Counted from the first letter of the stretch, positions 8,297-16,595 are shown. The stretch: DNA of 46,048 bases from Betaproteobacteria bacterium (GCA_016210745.1 JACQTO010000212.1:1-46048); one strand, 5' to 3'. Numbers and translations are program-made. Notes: a model not told the origin generated them from the sequence alone.

Positions 8297-9238
8297 ATGA
8301 CGAAACTGGAATTCGATCTCATCTCCCGTGCCGTACTAACCTATCTTGGCGGCAATGCCTCGCCTGCCCTGGAATTGCGCGCTCTCCGGCGCTCTGATTA
8401 CAGCCCGCAAACGGCCGTCGAGGTCGTAGTGCGCGAGGCCGGCCCGGCGCAGCAACCGCTGCGCCTCGTTGCCAAGCGCTTTCCGGACGGCAGGGGCGCC
8501 GGCACGTTTCGCAACATGGCCATGCTCTGGCAGGCGCTGATGGATAGGGGCGATGAGGGAACGCTCGCGGTGCCTGCACCGCTGGTCTATGACCCCGCGA
8601 GCCGCTGTCTGATCCAGCAGAAAGCGCCGGGTGTCGGGCTTGCCGATTTGACAGACACGGCTGCGTTCGAACCGGCGCTCGCCCTGGCCGGCCGCGCCTT
8701 GGCGGAACTGCACCGCTGCAGGCTGCCCCTGGGCACCCCGGCCGAGTTGTCGGACCACATGGCCGACCTGATCCATCCGCATCCTTTGAAGTTGGCGGAA
8801 GCGTGGGCGCCCGCGCGCCGGCGCATTCTCGACCTGGTCGACGCCTTGGCCGCGAACCCGGCGCTGCAAAGGGGTGCTAATCGGCCGGGGCCGGTGCATC
8901 GCGAATTCCATCTGCGCCAGGTTTTCTTCCACCTGCGGCGAGTCTGGCTGGTGGACTGGGATCTGTTGGCACGCGGCGACCCGGCGCTCGATCTAGGCAA
9001 CTTCTCCATGTCCCTGGAGACGAGATTCGGTACGCAGCGCGGCACGGCGGCGTTCGAGGCCTTCTTGTCAGGCTATTGCGCTTTGGCGGGCGAGGGATCG
9101 CTTCCCCGGGCGCCCGCTTATCGCGCCTTGGGCTATCTTCGGCGCGCGTGCGAGTTCTGCCGCATCGGTCGTCCCGACTGGCAAATCGGCTCGGCAGCCA
9201 TGCTCGATGCGGCCGAAGCCGCCATGAGGGCGGCTTAG
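8297..9238 (+). CDS. APH-fold phosphotransferase with altered catalytic loop
   Basis: A 313-residue protein of the aminoglycoside/choline-kinase-like phosphotransferase fold; an in-frame ATG at 8285 could add four residues. The first half includes LRLVAKRFP, which fits the nucleotide-binding Lys strand. The Brenner catalytic loop reads VHREFHLRQVFF: His201, then Glu203 where nearly all kinases of this fold have the catalytic Asp, and Gln208 in place of the usual Asn. The following LVDWDLLARGDPALDLGNF keeps the metal-binding Asp and the downstream D-P-A-x-D-x-G-N-F helix. It may be a kinase with a Glu substitution or a non-catalytic relative. The target is unknown. It has no operon partner and is followed by low-GC DNA. 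Confidence 0.82.
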   Translation: MTKLEFDLISRAVLTYLGGNASPALELRALRRSDYSPQTAVEVVVREAGPAQQPLRLVAKRFPDGRGAGTFRNMAMLWQALMDRGDEGTLAVPAPLVYDPASRCLIQQKAPGVGLADLTDTAAFEPALALAGRALAELHRCRLPLGTPAELSDHMADLIHPHPLKLAEAWAPARRRILDLVDALAANPALQRGANRPGPVHREFHLRQVFFHLRRVWLVDWDLLARGDPALDLGNFSMSLETRFGTQRGTAAFEAFLSGYCALAGEGSLPRAPAYRALGYLRRACEFCRIGRPDWQIGSAAMLDAAEAAMRAA

Positions 9239-9409
9239 GATCATCTCTTTCAACAATATTTGCCAGGCGGAGCACGTGCAACAGTCGTGCGCACGAAGTG
9301 CTGGTGCATTCCTGCCGTGTCCGACTCAATCGCTGCAATGCTCTTGGCCCCGCGCAGTCCGAATATGCGGCGACGCACAGCGGGCCTCACTCGAGACTCG
9401 AGAGATCCT

Positions 9410-9844
9410 TCATGAGAGGATAGATCGCCCGTCACGCAACGCGAGCCAGCCCCGTACGACCCGATAGACGACCCAAAGGCCCGTTATCATTAACATGATA
9501 GGCCCGATCAGAAATCCGATGAGCACAACCGCAAGTGCGACCCAAAGCAGCAAACCGAGCGTCGCCCACAGCGCAGCAAACCAAAATGTCCGGATTTGCC
9601 AGCGGAAATGGGACTCCAGAAACGTGCCGCGCACCTCGCTCCGTTTCACGTAGTTAATGATGACGGCAACGATCGAGGGTAGGCCGAAGACGAAAGCCCC
9701 GACGATCGTCGCAGCGCTCGTCACACCGATCAGGATGCTAAGCGAGTGCAGTGCATAGATGACATGCGCGATCGTAACGAGTGATGGTTCCACTGCGGTG
9801 CGTTGCGCCGTCACGCGTGTCGGCTGATCGTACGTATTTGTCAT
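9410..9844 (-). CDS. DUF4870-like integral membrane protein
   Basis: A 144-residue protein with about three hydrophobic segments (near residues 22-45, 48-66 and 87-130). A connecting VKRSEVRGTFLESHFRWQIRTFW segment resembles the charged loop of DUF4870/YtpI-type small membrane proteins. The start is well supported by AAGGAG 7 nt upstream of the ATG. The function is unknown. The gene is more AT-rich than its neighbours and stands alone on the minus strand beside a tRNA gene, so it may belong to an acquired segment. Confidence 0.8.
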   Translation of the reverse strand: MTNTYDQPTRVTAQRTAVEPSLVTIAHVIYALHSLSILIGVTSAATIVGAFVFGLPSIVAVIINYVKRSEVRGTFLESHFRWQIRTFWFAALWATLGLLLWVALAVVLIGFLIGPIMLMITGLWVVYRVVRGWLALRDGRSILS

Positions 9845-10047
9845 GTTGGCGCTCCTTTATGAGCCCGCGTTGCCTGTGCCACGTATCATGCGCCTGTTTG
9901 CCGCATCGAGTGCGTCCGCAGATATCCGACGCTGATATTCGACACGACCGTGGCTCATGACTCGCCCTTACACAGCGCTGGCACTAGACATGAAAGGGAC
10001 ACCCTTTCGAGGGGAGCAAATAAGGTCGGGCGAACCTTAAACAGCGG

Positions 10048-10281
10048 CTAATCGTTGATCAAGGACGAAATGACTGGACCATTGCGTATGAGATTCGAAG
10101 CTTGCGTTTCCTGGGCTGGCACAATCAACCCTTTATCGCGCAACGCGCTGATCACGTGCTCGATAACGCGATCCTTTCTCTTCGGTACTTGCTTCGCTGG
10201 CTTTGCGAGCTGCGATTTATCCAAATAAGCTGCATACCCACCCCGAATTTCCGTACCAGTGTCCGTACAGAATCTGACGTG
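10048..10281 (-). pseudogene. Possible gene remnant at the 3' side of tRNA-Arg
   Basis: On the minus strand there is an uninterrupted 77-codon frame between TAA (10282-10284) and TAG (10048-10050). It encodes a coherent, lysine-rich, helix-prone peptide (for example LAKPAKQVPKRKDRVIEHVI, then SALRDKGLIVPAQET) with no start codon near its beginning. It starts about 20 nt past the tRNA 3' end, where integrative elements insert, and the DNA is more AT-rich than the window average. I read it as the C-terminal remnant of a lost gene, possibly from an integrated element. I do not recognise the family, and chance openness cannot be excluded. Confidence 0.35.
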
Positions 10282-10302
10282 TTATGTAACTTACTGATTT
10301 CT

Positions 10303-10379
10303 TGGCGCGCCCGACACGATTCGAACGTGCGACCCCTGCCTTCGGAGGGCAGTACTCTATCCAGCTGAGCTACGGGCGC
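10303..10379 (-). tRNA. tRNA-Arg (anticodon CCG)
   Basis: A complete 77-nt cloverleaf on the minus strand. The acceptor stem is GCGCCCG/CGGGCGC with discriminator G and an encoded CCA (complement of TGG, 10303-10305). The D-arm contains GCTCAGCTGGATAGAG, the anticodon stem is CTGCC/GGCAG with loop CTCCGAA (anticodon CCG), and the T-arm is GTTCGAATC. It reads CGG arginine codons. Confidence 0.97.
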
Positions 10380-10483
10380 GGAGGACGCAACTGTACGTTT
10401 TTTCGCCGGAACCGTCTAGACGGATTGGCGTTCCGTCGCAGGCCATTTCGAATCAGGCTCCGGTGGCCTGGGACCCGTGGCGA

Positions 10484-10489
10484 TATAAT
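10484..10489 (+). promoter_or_regulatory. Candidate -10 box (TATAAT) for the cytochrome c5 gene
   Basis: A perfect TATAAT lies 36 bp upstream of the ATG at 10526 in otherwise GC-rich sequence. The hexamer at the expected -35 distance (CGGTGG, 10461-10466) is poor, so the promoter would be -10 dominated or need an activator. Confidence 0.45.
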
Positions 10490-10525
10490 GGCGACCTCTA
10501 GTGCACGGCGGCAAGCGGGAAGTCC

Positions 10526-11050
10526 ATGAGCACCAATGAAAGCCAATCCCTGATCAAGACACCGAAGCAGCTCATCATCGTGGGCCTGCTCGGCATTCTC
10601 GTGCCGGTGCTCGGCGCGGTCATGGTCGCCTACTTCGTCGTCACCAGCAGCAAGAAGCCCGACAGCGAACACTCGTCGATGGCAGCCGAAGACATGGCCC
10701 GGCGCATCAAGCCGGTCGCCGATGTCGTGATCGCCGAGCCTGACGCGGGCGGCGCCAAGGCTATGAAGAGCGGTGAAGAAATCTACAAAACCGTTTGCTT
10801 GGCCTGTCACGGCAGCGGCGCCGCCGGCGCACCGAAATTCGGCGACAAGGCCGCCTGGAGCAAACTGATCGCCCAGGGCCAAAAGACGATGGTAGCCAAC
10901 GGCATGAAGGGCGTGCGCGCCATGCCCCCGCGCGGGGGTGCCGCCGATCTCTCCGACATCGAGTTCGAGCGCGCCGTGGTGTATATGGCAAACACCGCCG
11001 GCGGCAGTTTCAAGGAACCGGCCCTGCCCAAGGACAAAGCGGCGAAGTAA
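10526..11050 (+). CDS. Membrane-anchored class I cytochrome c5-type protein
   Basis: A 174-residue protein with an uncleaved N-terminal membrane anchor (residues 17-40, [20 protein letters not shown]) and one periplasmic c-type haem domain. The haem site is Cys91-Leu-Ala-Cys94-His95 and the likely distal ligand is Met133 in [10 protein letters not shown]. The short domain with [21 protein letters not shown] matches the cytochrome c5 (CycB/Cyt c555) family, electron carriers between the bc1 complex or quinol donors and terminal oxidases. The C-terminal tail is Lys/Pro-rich. The CoA-transferase gene begins 44 nt downstream, probably without functional linkage. Confidence 0.93.
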   Translation: MSTNESQSLIKTPKQLIIVGLLGILVPVLGAVMVAYFVVTSSKKPDSEHSSMAAEDMARRIKPVADVVIAEPDAGGAKAMKSGEEIYKTVCLACHGSGAAGAPKFGDKAAWSKLIAQGQKTMVANGMKGVRAMPPRGGAADLSDIEFERAVVYMANTAGGSFKEPALPKDKAAK

Positions 11051-11094
11051 TCGCCCGCCCTGCCACGGGGCGCCCCGCACCGCCGTCACCCATC

Positions 11095-12273
11095 ATGCGA
11101 CCGCTCGAAGGCACCTTGGTGGTCACCTTGGAGCACGCAATTGCGGCACCCTTGTGCACGCGCAGCCTAGCCGACCTGGGCGCGCGCGTGATCAAGATCG
11201 AGCGTCCCGGTTCCGGCGATTTTGCCCGCAGCTACGACCGGCGCGTGCGCGGCCTTGCCTCTCATTTCGTCTGGTGCAACCGCTCCAAGGAGAGCCTGAC
11301 AATCGACGTGAAGCACCCCGCAGCCGCGCAGATCCTGGGGCGGCTGCTGGCGAGGGCCGACGTGCTGGTGCAGAATCTCGCCCCCGGCGCTGCCGCGCGC
11401 CTTGGACTCTCGCACGCCCGGCTCTCGGTCCGCCATCCGCGGCTCGTCGTTTGCGACATTTCAGGCTATGGCGATGACGGCCCCTACCGCAACAAGAAGG
11501 CCTACGATCTGCTCATACAGAGCGAAGCGGGGCTGCTCTCGGTAACCGGCACTGGCGAGGAAGTCGTGAAGACCGGCATCTCCATCGCCGACATCGCCGC
11601 CGGCATGTACGCGTATTCCGGCATTCTCGCGGCGCTGCTCGAGCGCGTGCGCACCGGCCAGGGCCGGCGCATCGAAGTTTCGATGCTCGAGGCAATGGCC
11701 GAATGGATGAGCTACCCGCTCTACTACGCCTTCGAAGGCCAGCCGCCACCGCCGCGCTCGGGTGCGGCGCATGCCACGATTTACCCTTATGGGCCGTTTC
11801 GCGCCGGAGACGGCGCCAGCGTCATGCTCGGCATCCAGAATGAACGCGAATGGGCGAGTTTTTGCGCGAGCGTGCTCGGGCAGCCGGAACTCGCCTGCGA
11901 TTCCCGCTTCGATTCCAATCCCAAGCGCAACGCCGCCCGCAAGGAACTCGACGCAATCATCGGCGCTGCGCTTTCCGCGCACACGGCCGAAGAACTCATC
12001 GGGCGCCTTGAGCTCGCCGGCATCGCCAACGCACGCGTCAACACGATGCAGGAACTCTGGGATCACCCGCAGCTTGCCGCCCGCAAGCGCTGGCGCACCG
12101 TTGCCTCCCCCGCCGGAGCGATTCCGGCGCTGCTGCCGCCGGCGACCATGGAGGGCGTCGAGCCCCGTATGGATCCGGTTCCCGCCGTCGGCGAGCACAC
12201 CGACGCGATTCTCGAGGAACTCGGCTTCGATAATGAGGAAACGGCGAGACTGCGCGCAGAGCGGGTCGTTTGA
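11095..12273 (+). CDS. Class III (CaiB/BaiF family) CoA-transferase
   Basis: A 392-residue class III CoA-transferase that moves CoA between an acyl-CoA and a free carboxylic acid. Typical features: N-terminal RPLEGTLVVTLEHAIAAP, DLGARVIKIERPGSGDFAR, NRSKESLTIDVKHP, and the catalytic Asp138 in the KKAYDLLIQSEAGL motif (counterpart of the formyl-CoA transferase nucleophile). It also has GDGASVMLGIQNEREW and a C-terminal HTDAILEELGF. The start is the ATG at 11095; upstream in-frame sequence overlaps the cytochrome gene and lacks similarity. The CoA donor and acceptor cannot be predicted. Confidence 0.94.
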   Translation: MRPLEGTLVVTLEHAIAAPLCTRSLADLGARVIKIERPGSGDFARSYDRRVRGLASHFVWCNRSKESLTIDVKHPAAAQILGRLLARADVLVQNLAPGAAARLGLSHARLSVRHPRLVVCDISGYGDDGPYRNKKAYDLLIQSEAGLLSVTGTGEEVVKTGISIADIAAGMYAYSGILAALLERVRTGQGRRIEVSMLEAMAEWMSYPLYYAFEGQPPPPRSGAAHATIYPYGPFRAGDGASVMLGIQNEREWASFCASVLGQPELACDSRFDSNPKRNAARKELDAIIGAALSAHTAEELIGRLELAGIANARVNTMQELWDHPQLAARKRWRTVASPAGAIPALLPPATMEGVEPRMDPVPAVGEHTDAILEELGFDNEETARLRAERVV

Positions 12274-12418
12274 AGGCGCCTCGGATGGCGCGCTTCGCGC
12301 CCGAGCCCGGCTGCGCCAGTGCGGCGAGTAACTCTCGCCGCCGCTTTCCGCTAGAATTCGTTCCCCGGCGTTTGGCTCGGATACGGCGTCGCCATGATCC
12401 GGCCCGAGAAACGACCCC

Positions 12419-12619
12419 ATGATTCCCTATCTGACCACCGCCCTCATCGGCCCGTTGCAGGATCTGAAAACGCGGATTCTGGCCTCGAGCACCCAAATCG
12501 AGCTCTGGTTCCGTACCCAGTGGCGGGAACACGCGCCGCCTTTCTACTGCTCGGTCGACCTGCGCAGCGCGCTGGCGGCGGGCCACATCGGGATTCTCGC
12601 GCCGGAGCCCCCCCAATGA
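12419..12619 (+). pseudogene. gshA: Remnant of glutamate-cysteine ligase (N-terminal 50 residues only)
   Basis: This 66-codon frame begins MIPYLTTALIGPLQDLKTRI and continues through IELWFRTQWREHAPPFYCSV to DLR. It closely follows the N-terminus of the proteobacterial GshA family (PF08886 type, about 430 residues), which in betaproteobacteria lies directly upstream of gshB. After DLR the family sequence stops abruptly and an unrelated tail runs to a TGA overlapping the gshB ATG (ATGA, 12616-12619). I infer an internal deletion of most of gshA, leaving the start and the translationally coupled junction. Either the gene has decayed and gamma-glutamylcysteine comes from another enzyme, or this is an assembly deletion. 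Confidence 0.75.
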
Positions 12620-13560
12620 AGATCGGCTTCATCCTCGATCCTTTGCCCTCGCTCAAAGTCAAAAAGGACTCGAGCATCGCGATGATGACGGAAGCCGCGC
12701 GGCGCGGCCACGAATTGCATGTGATGATGCAGGAAGGGCTGATGTGGAAGGGCGCGCGCGTCATCGGCGAGAACCTCCATATCACGCTCACGGGGGAAAA
12801 GGACCACTGGTACCGGGCCGCGCCGCCCAAGGAAACGCCGCTCGCCGAATTCGACGCGATACTGCTCAGAAAAGACCCGCCCTTCGACAGCGAGTACGTC
12901 ACCAGCACCTGGCTGCTGGAGCTGGCGCAGCGCGAAGGCGCACGCGTTTTCAATGATCCGCGCGCGGTGCGCGACCACAACGAGAAGCTCGCCATTGCCC
13001 GCTTCCCCCAGTTTGCCGCACCCACGCTGGTATCGCGGCTGCCCGAACAGATCCACGATTTCATCGACGCCAACGCCGACGTTATCGTCAAGCCGCTGGA
13101 CGGCATGGGCGGGCAGTCGGTTTTTCGCGTCACCGACAGCGATCCGAACCGCTATGTGATCGTCGAGACCCTGACCCGGCACGGCGCGCGCACTATCATG
13201 GCGCAGCGGTTCATTCCCGAGATCCGCGACGGGGACAAGCGCATTCTTCTGATCGGCGGCAAGCCGGTTCCGCATTGCCTGGCGCGCATCCCCAAGCCCG
13301 GCGAGACCCGCGGCAACCTCGCCGCAGGGGGGACCGGTGTCGCTCGGCGGCTGACCGCGCGCGACGCGGAAATCGCCAACGCACTCGCGCCGGAACTCGA
13401 GCGCCACGGCCTGCTCCTGGTGGGACTGGATGTGATCGGCGAATACCTCACCGAGATCAACGTCACCAGCCCGACGTGTTTTCGCGAGATCACCGATCAG
13501 ACGGGCTTCGACGTCGCCGCGATGTTCGTCGACGCGCTCGAGGCGGCCTGCGGCCATTGA
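12616..13560 (+). CDS. gshB: Glutathione synthetase
   Basis: A 314-residue ATP-grasp ligase joining gamma-glutamylcysteine and glycine in the cytoplasm. The N-terminus MKIGFILDPLPSLKVKKDSS is the standard start of bacterial GshB. Further signatures are LLRKDPPFDSEYV, FNDPRAVRDHNEKLA, the ATP-grasp segment VIVKPLDGMGGQSVFRV, GDKRILLIGGKPVPHCLARIP, RGNLAAGGTG and the metal-binding EINVTSPTCFREI near the C-terminus. Length is normal. It overlaps the gshA remnant by 4 nt and precedes the TonB-C-like gene and PTS genes on the same strand, a common betaproteobacterial order. Confidence 0.97.
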   Translation: MKIGFILDPLPSLKVKKDSSIAMMTEAARRGHELHVMMQEGLMWKGARVIGENLHITLTGEKDHWYRAAPPKETPLAEFDAILLRKDPPFDSEYVTSTWLLELAQREGARVFNDPRAVRDHNEKLAIARFPQFAAPTLVSRLPEQIHDFIDANADVIVKPLDGMGGQSVFRVTDSDPNRYVIVETLTRHGARTIMAQRFIPEIRDGDKRILLIGGKPVPHCLARIPKPGETRGNLAAGGTGVARRLTARDAEIANALAPELERHGLLLVGLDVIGEYLTEINVTSPTCFREITDQTGFDVAAMFVDALEAACGH

Positions 13561-13564
13561 TTTC

Positions 13565-13954
13565 GTGCGCAGATTGCTGCTCCGGGCGCTAGTCGCCTCG
13601 CTGCTGCTTTCGAGCGTGGCGGCCGCGCAAGACCCTGACCCTGAGGCTATCGCCGCCGCGCTGCAGCTCTACCAATACCGCCTGCTCCAGGCGGGAACGA
13701 AACTGCGCGGCTATCCGCCCGAAGCCGTCAATGCGCGGCTGGAGGGCTCGGCGAGCGTTTCCCTGCATATCAGCGCCGCAGGAGCCCTTACGCGCCGGGC
13801 GGTGATTCAGTCCAGCGGCCATCGGGTCCTGGACGAACACGCGCTCGCGCTGCTGGAGGAGGCGGTCCCCCTTACGGAAATTCCTCTGGCGCTGCACAAT
13901 AGGGCTTTCATCGTGCGCATCGTGGTGGCCTTCGTGCTGCCCAAAGAAGAGTAA
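13565..13954 (+). CDS. Small exported TonB C-terminal-like protein
   Basis: A 129-residue protein starting at GTG 13565, with a signal peptide (RRLLLRALVASLLLSSVAAA) and one domain resembling the TonB C-terminal fold: Tyr-Pro-Pro-Glu-Ala (GYPPEAVNARLEGSASVSLH), then SAAGALTRRAVIQSSGHRVL and DEHALALLEEAVPL. There is no proline-rich spacer and no internal membrane anchor, so it is not a complete TonB. It lies 4 nt after gshB and 2 nt before the EIIA gene, clearly within one transcription unit. Its role is unknown; a periplasmic partner-binding protein is plausible. Confidence 0.82.
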   Translation: MRRLLLRALVASLLLSSVAAAQDPDPEAIAAALQLYQYRLLQAGTKLRGYPPEAVNARLEGSASVSLHISAAGALTRRAVIQSSGHRVLDEHALALLEEAVPLTEIPLALHNRAFIVRIVVAFVLPKEE

Positions 13955-13956
13955 TC

Positions 13957-14370
13957 ATGGTAGGCATACTCATCGTTTCGCATGGCACCTTTGGCGAGGC
14001 GCTGATTCGCTGCGCCAGTCACGTGCTGGGCGCCCGCCCCGAGCGGGTCGCCGAGGTAGGCGTGGCGGTCCAGGACGAACCCGACGAGATCCTTCAACGA
14101 GCGCGAAAACTCGCGGCAGAGCTCGACGAGGGCGAGGGCGTGCTGGTGCTCTCCGACATCTGCGGCGCCACCCCCTGCAATATCGCCTCGCGGCTGCTCG
14201 AGTCGGGCCGCATCGAAGGCCTGTCGGGGGTTTCCCTGCCCATGCTCATCCGCGCCATCACCTATCGCAACGAGCCGATCGACTCCGTCGTGCGCAAAGC
14301 CATGAGCGGCGGCCTCGAAGGCGTCGTGCACCTGAACCGAGATCCGTGCCATGCCGCAGACGGAAGTTGA
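13957..14370 (+). CDS. PTS EIIA component, mannose/fructose family
   Basis: A 137-residue stand-alone EIIA domain of the mannose family. The phosphorylation site is His9 in MVGILIVSHG; downstream GEGVLVLSDICGATPCNIAS is the conserved D-x-x-G-x-T-P-x-N segment. It receives phosphate from HPr. No sugar-specific EIIB/IIC/IID genes are present in the window, so the system is probably regulatory rather than transporting. It overlaps ptsH by 20 nt. Confidence 0.95.
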   Translation: MVGILIVSHGTFGEALIRCASHVLGARPERVAEVGVAVQDEPDEILQRARKLAAELDEGEGVLVLSDICGATPCNIASRLLESGRIEGLSGVSLPMLIRAITYRNEPIDSVVRKAMSGGLEGVVHLNRDPCHAADGS

Positions 14371-14620
14371 AATCGTCAACAAGCTGGGTCTGCATGCGCG
14401 GGCCTCGGCCCAGCTGACCCAGCTCGCCAGCGGCTTCGCCGCCGAAATTTGGATTTCGCGCAGCGGTCGCCGCGTCAACGCGAAGAGCATCATGGGCGTG
14501 ATGATGCTCGCCGCCGGCAAGGGCGCCCGCATTCTGATCGAGACCGAAGGGGCCGACGCCAACGAAGCGATGGCGGCGCTGCAGGGTCTTATCGCCGAGG
14601 GCTTCGGCGAGAGCGAATGA
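14351..14620 (+). CDS. ptsH: Phosphocarrier protein HPr
   Basis: An 89-residue HPr, phosphorylated on His15 (NKLGLHARAS) by enzyme I. A regulatory Ser46 site is present (VNAKSIMGVMML), as in bacteria with HPr kinase; hprK is not in the window. It overlaps the preceding EIIA gene by 20 nt, implying translational coupling, and is followed by ptsI 10 nt later. Confidence 0.97.
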   Translation: MPQTEVEIVNKLGLHARASAQLTQLASGFAAEIWISRSGRRVNAKSIMGVMMLAAGKGARILIETEGADANEAMAALQGLIAEGFGESE

Positions 14621-14630
14621 GGACCAGTGC

Positions 14631-16424
14631 GTGAAAGTGGCGCCCGAACCCAAGACCCGCGAGGATGCCCCTCGAACGGTGCATGTGTCTCCTCACACAG
14701 GCCCGAGTTTCACGCTGCACGGGGCCGGTGTCTCCGGCGGCATCGCGATCGGGTACGCGCACCTCGTATCCACGGCAAGGCATGAGGTCGCGCATTACGA
14801 AATTGCCGCCAAAGACATCGAAGAGGAAGTCCGGCGCTTCAACGACGCGGTAGCCGAGGTCCGCGGCGAGCTGATCGGACTACATACGGCGTTGCCGGCC
14901 TCGGCGCCGGCGGAGATCGCCGCTTTTCTCAAGCTGCATCTGATGATCCTGGACGACGCCCATCTGTCGCAGCAGCCGTGCATGACTATCCGCACGCGCC
15001 GCTGCAACGCGGAGTGGGCGCTGATGCAGCAGATGGATATGCTGCTGCAGCAGTTCGACGAAATCCAGGATCCGTACCTGCGCGAGCGCAAGCACGACAT
15101 CGTGCAGGTGGTCGAACGCGTGCTCAAAGCCATGATGGGCAGCGTACGCGCGCCCAAGGCGCCGACCCGAGAGGAGATCGCCATCGTGGTCGCGCACGAC
15201 TTGTCGCCAGCGGACATGATTTTGTTCAAGCAGCACCACTTCGCCGGCTTCGTCACCGACGTCGGCGGCGTGACCTCGCACAGCGCCATCGTCGCGCGCA
15301 GCCTCACCATCCCGGCGATCGTCGGCCTGCATCGCGCGCGCGACCTTGTTCGCGAAGGCGAGCTCTTGATTGTCGATGGCAAAGAAGGCGTGCTGATCGT
15401 CAATCCCGACGTCAAAGTGCTCGCGGAATACCAGTTTCGCAGCCGCAGGATGGAGCTCGAGCGGCAAAAGCTCAAGCGCCTGCGCTCGACGCCGGCAAGG
15501 ACATTGGACGGAGAGCTGGTCGATCTGCAGGTCAATATCGAGCTGCCGCAGGACGTTGAGGAGGCAAGGGAGGCCGGAGCTACCGGGGTGGGGCTGTTCC
15601 GCTCCGAGTTTCTGTTCCTGAACCGAGACGACCTGCCGAGCGAGGACGAGCAGTTCGAGGCCTACCGCAAAGTGGCCGAGGCGATGAACGGTCTGCCGGT
15701 GACGGTTCGTACTCTCGATCTGGGCGCCGACAAAAGCATCAACGGCGCGGACCGCTCGGGGCCCAACCCCGCCTTGGGATTGCGCGCGATACGCTTTTGC
15801 CTTGCCGAGCCGCAAATGTTCATGACCCAGCTGCGCGCCATCCTGCGCGCCTCGCACTACGGGAAAATCCGCGTGCTCATCCCCATGCTCGCGCACATGC
15901 ACGAGATCGAACAGACGTTTGCGGCGCTCGCCCACACCCGGGCGACGCTGGACCAGCTCGATATCCCCTACGACCGCTCGATTGCGGTCGGCGGCATGAT
16001 CGAGATACCCGCGGCGGCCCTGTCCTTAGGGGTGTTCATGCGCAAGCTCGATTTCCTTTCCATAGGCACCAACGACCTGACTCAGTACACTCTGGCGATA
16101 GACCGTACCGACGACACAGTCGCGCACCTGTACGACCCGTTGCACCCGGCGGTGCTGCACCTGATTGCAAACACCATCCGCAGCGCCAACAAGGCAAATA
16201 TTCCGGTCGCGGTATGCGGCGAGATGGCGGGCGACCTCGGCGCAACACGTCTCCTGCTCGGCTTCGGACTGCGCCAGTTCTCGATGCACCCGTCACAAGT
16301 GCTCGCCGTCAAGGAACAGGTGTTGCGCACCAGCGTCGCCGAGGTCGAACCGGTGGCAAGGCGCATTTTGCGCACCGACGATCCGCAAAAGTGCCTGGCG
16401 CTGGTGGAACGGCTGAACGGCTGA
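14631..16424 (+). CDS. ptsI: Phosphoenolpyruvate-protein phosphotransferase (enzyme I)
   Basis: A 597-residue enzyme I, which transfers phosphate from PEP to HPr. The active-site His217 lies in DVGGVTSHSAIVARSL, and the PEP-binding domain has GVGLFRSEFLFLNRD, RTLDLGADK, FLSIGTNDLTQYTLAIDRTD and the acid/base Cys529 in VCGEMAGD. The GTG start at 14631 is supported by TGAGGA 7 nt upstream. It gives about 22 residues more than the usual N-terminus (family similarity begins at FTLHGAGVSGGIAIG), so an internal start is possible. Last gene of the gshB-EIIA-HPr-EI unit. Confidence 0.96.
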   Translation: MKVAPEPKTREDAPRTVHVSPHTGPSFTLHGAGVSGGIAIGYAHLVSTARHEVAHYEIAAKDIEEEVRRFNDAVAEVRGELIGLHTALPASAPAEIAAFLKLHLMILDDAHLSQQPCMTIRTRRCNAEWALMQQMDMLLQQFDEIQDPYLRERKHDIVQVVERVLKAMMGSVRAPKAPTREEIAIVVAHDLSPADMILFKQHHFAGFVTDVGGVTSHSAIVARSLTIPAIVGLHRARDLVREGELLIVDGKEGVLIVNPDVKVLAEYQFRSRRMELERQKLKRLRSTPARTLDGELVDLQVNIELPQDVEEAREAGATGVGLFRSEFLFLNRDDLPSEDEQFEAYRKVAEAMNGLPVTVRTLDLGADKSINGADRSGPNPALGLRAIRFCLAEPQMFMTQLRAILRASHYGKIRVLIPMLAHMHEIEQTFAALAHTRATLDQLDIPYDRSIAVGGMIEIPAAALSLGVFMRKLDFLSIGTNDLTQYTLAIDRTDDTVAHLYDPLHPAVLHLIANTIRSANKANIPVAVCGEMAGDLGATRLLLGFGLRQFSMHPSQVLAVKEQVLRTSVAEVEPVARRILRTDDPQKCLALVERLNG

Positions 16425-16453
16425 GCCGCCGACGCACTGCCGGTTGGGGCGTT

Positions 16454-16595
16454 GCCACTTGCGCGTCCATTGTTGACGATTCCGGGGAAGATTTTGCCGT
16501 TCTACAGGTCTCGTTTTTTCGTGCCGTTGCTTCGCAACGGCACGAAAACACGAGATCGAAGAAAGGCAGAATCAGCCTTGTTGGTTCCGGCTTGG
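16454..16595 (-). repeat. Intergenic hairpin element, copy 2 (subfamily II)
   Basis: Reverse orientation: flank B (CCACTTGCGCG, TGTTGACGATTCC, GAAGATT) on the left, flank A (AGGCAGAATCAGCC, TTGGTTCCGG) on the right. The 21-bp arms at 16510-16530 and 16534-16554 have a TTC loop and one mismatch. The outer stem is CTCGTTTTTT/AAAACACGAG and the inner CGTGCCGTTGC. It begins 30 nt after the ptsI stop. Confidence 0.92.

Noticed and set aside
10102..10368. Open frame of 88 codons across the tRNA-Arg gene
   Set aside because: Its C-terminal [18 protein letters not shown] is the well-known artefact of translating the antisense of a tRNA; the tRNA call is certain.
16454..16595. Hairpin elements as insertion sequences or MITEs with target-site duplications
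   Set aside because: I could not find direct repeats bracketing the copies, the ends are asymmetric, and no transposase is encoded in the window. Not excluded genome-wide.
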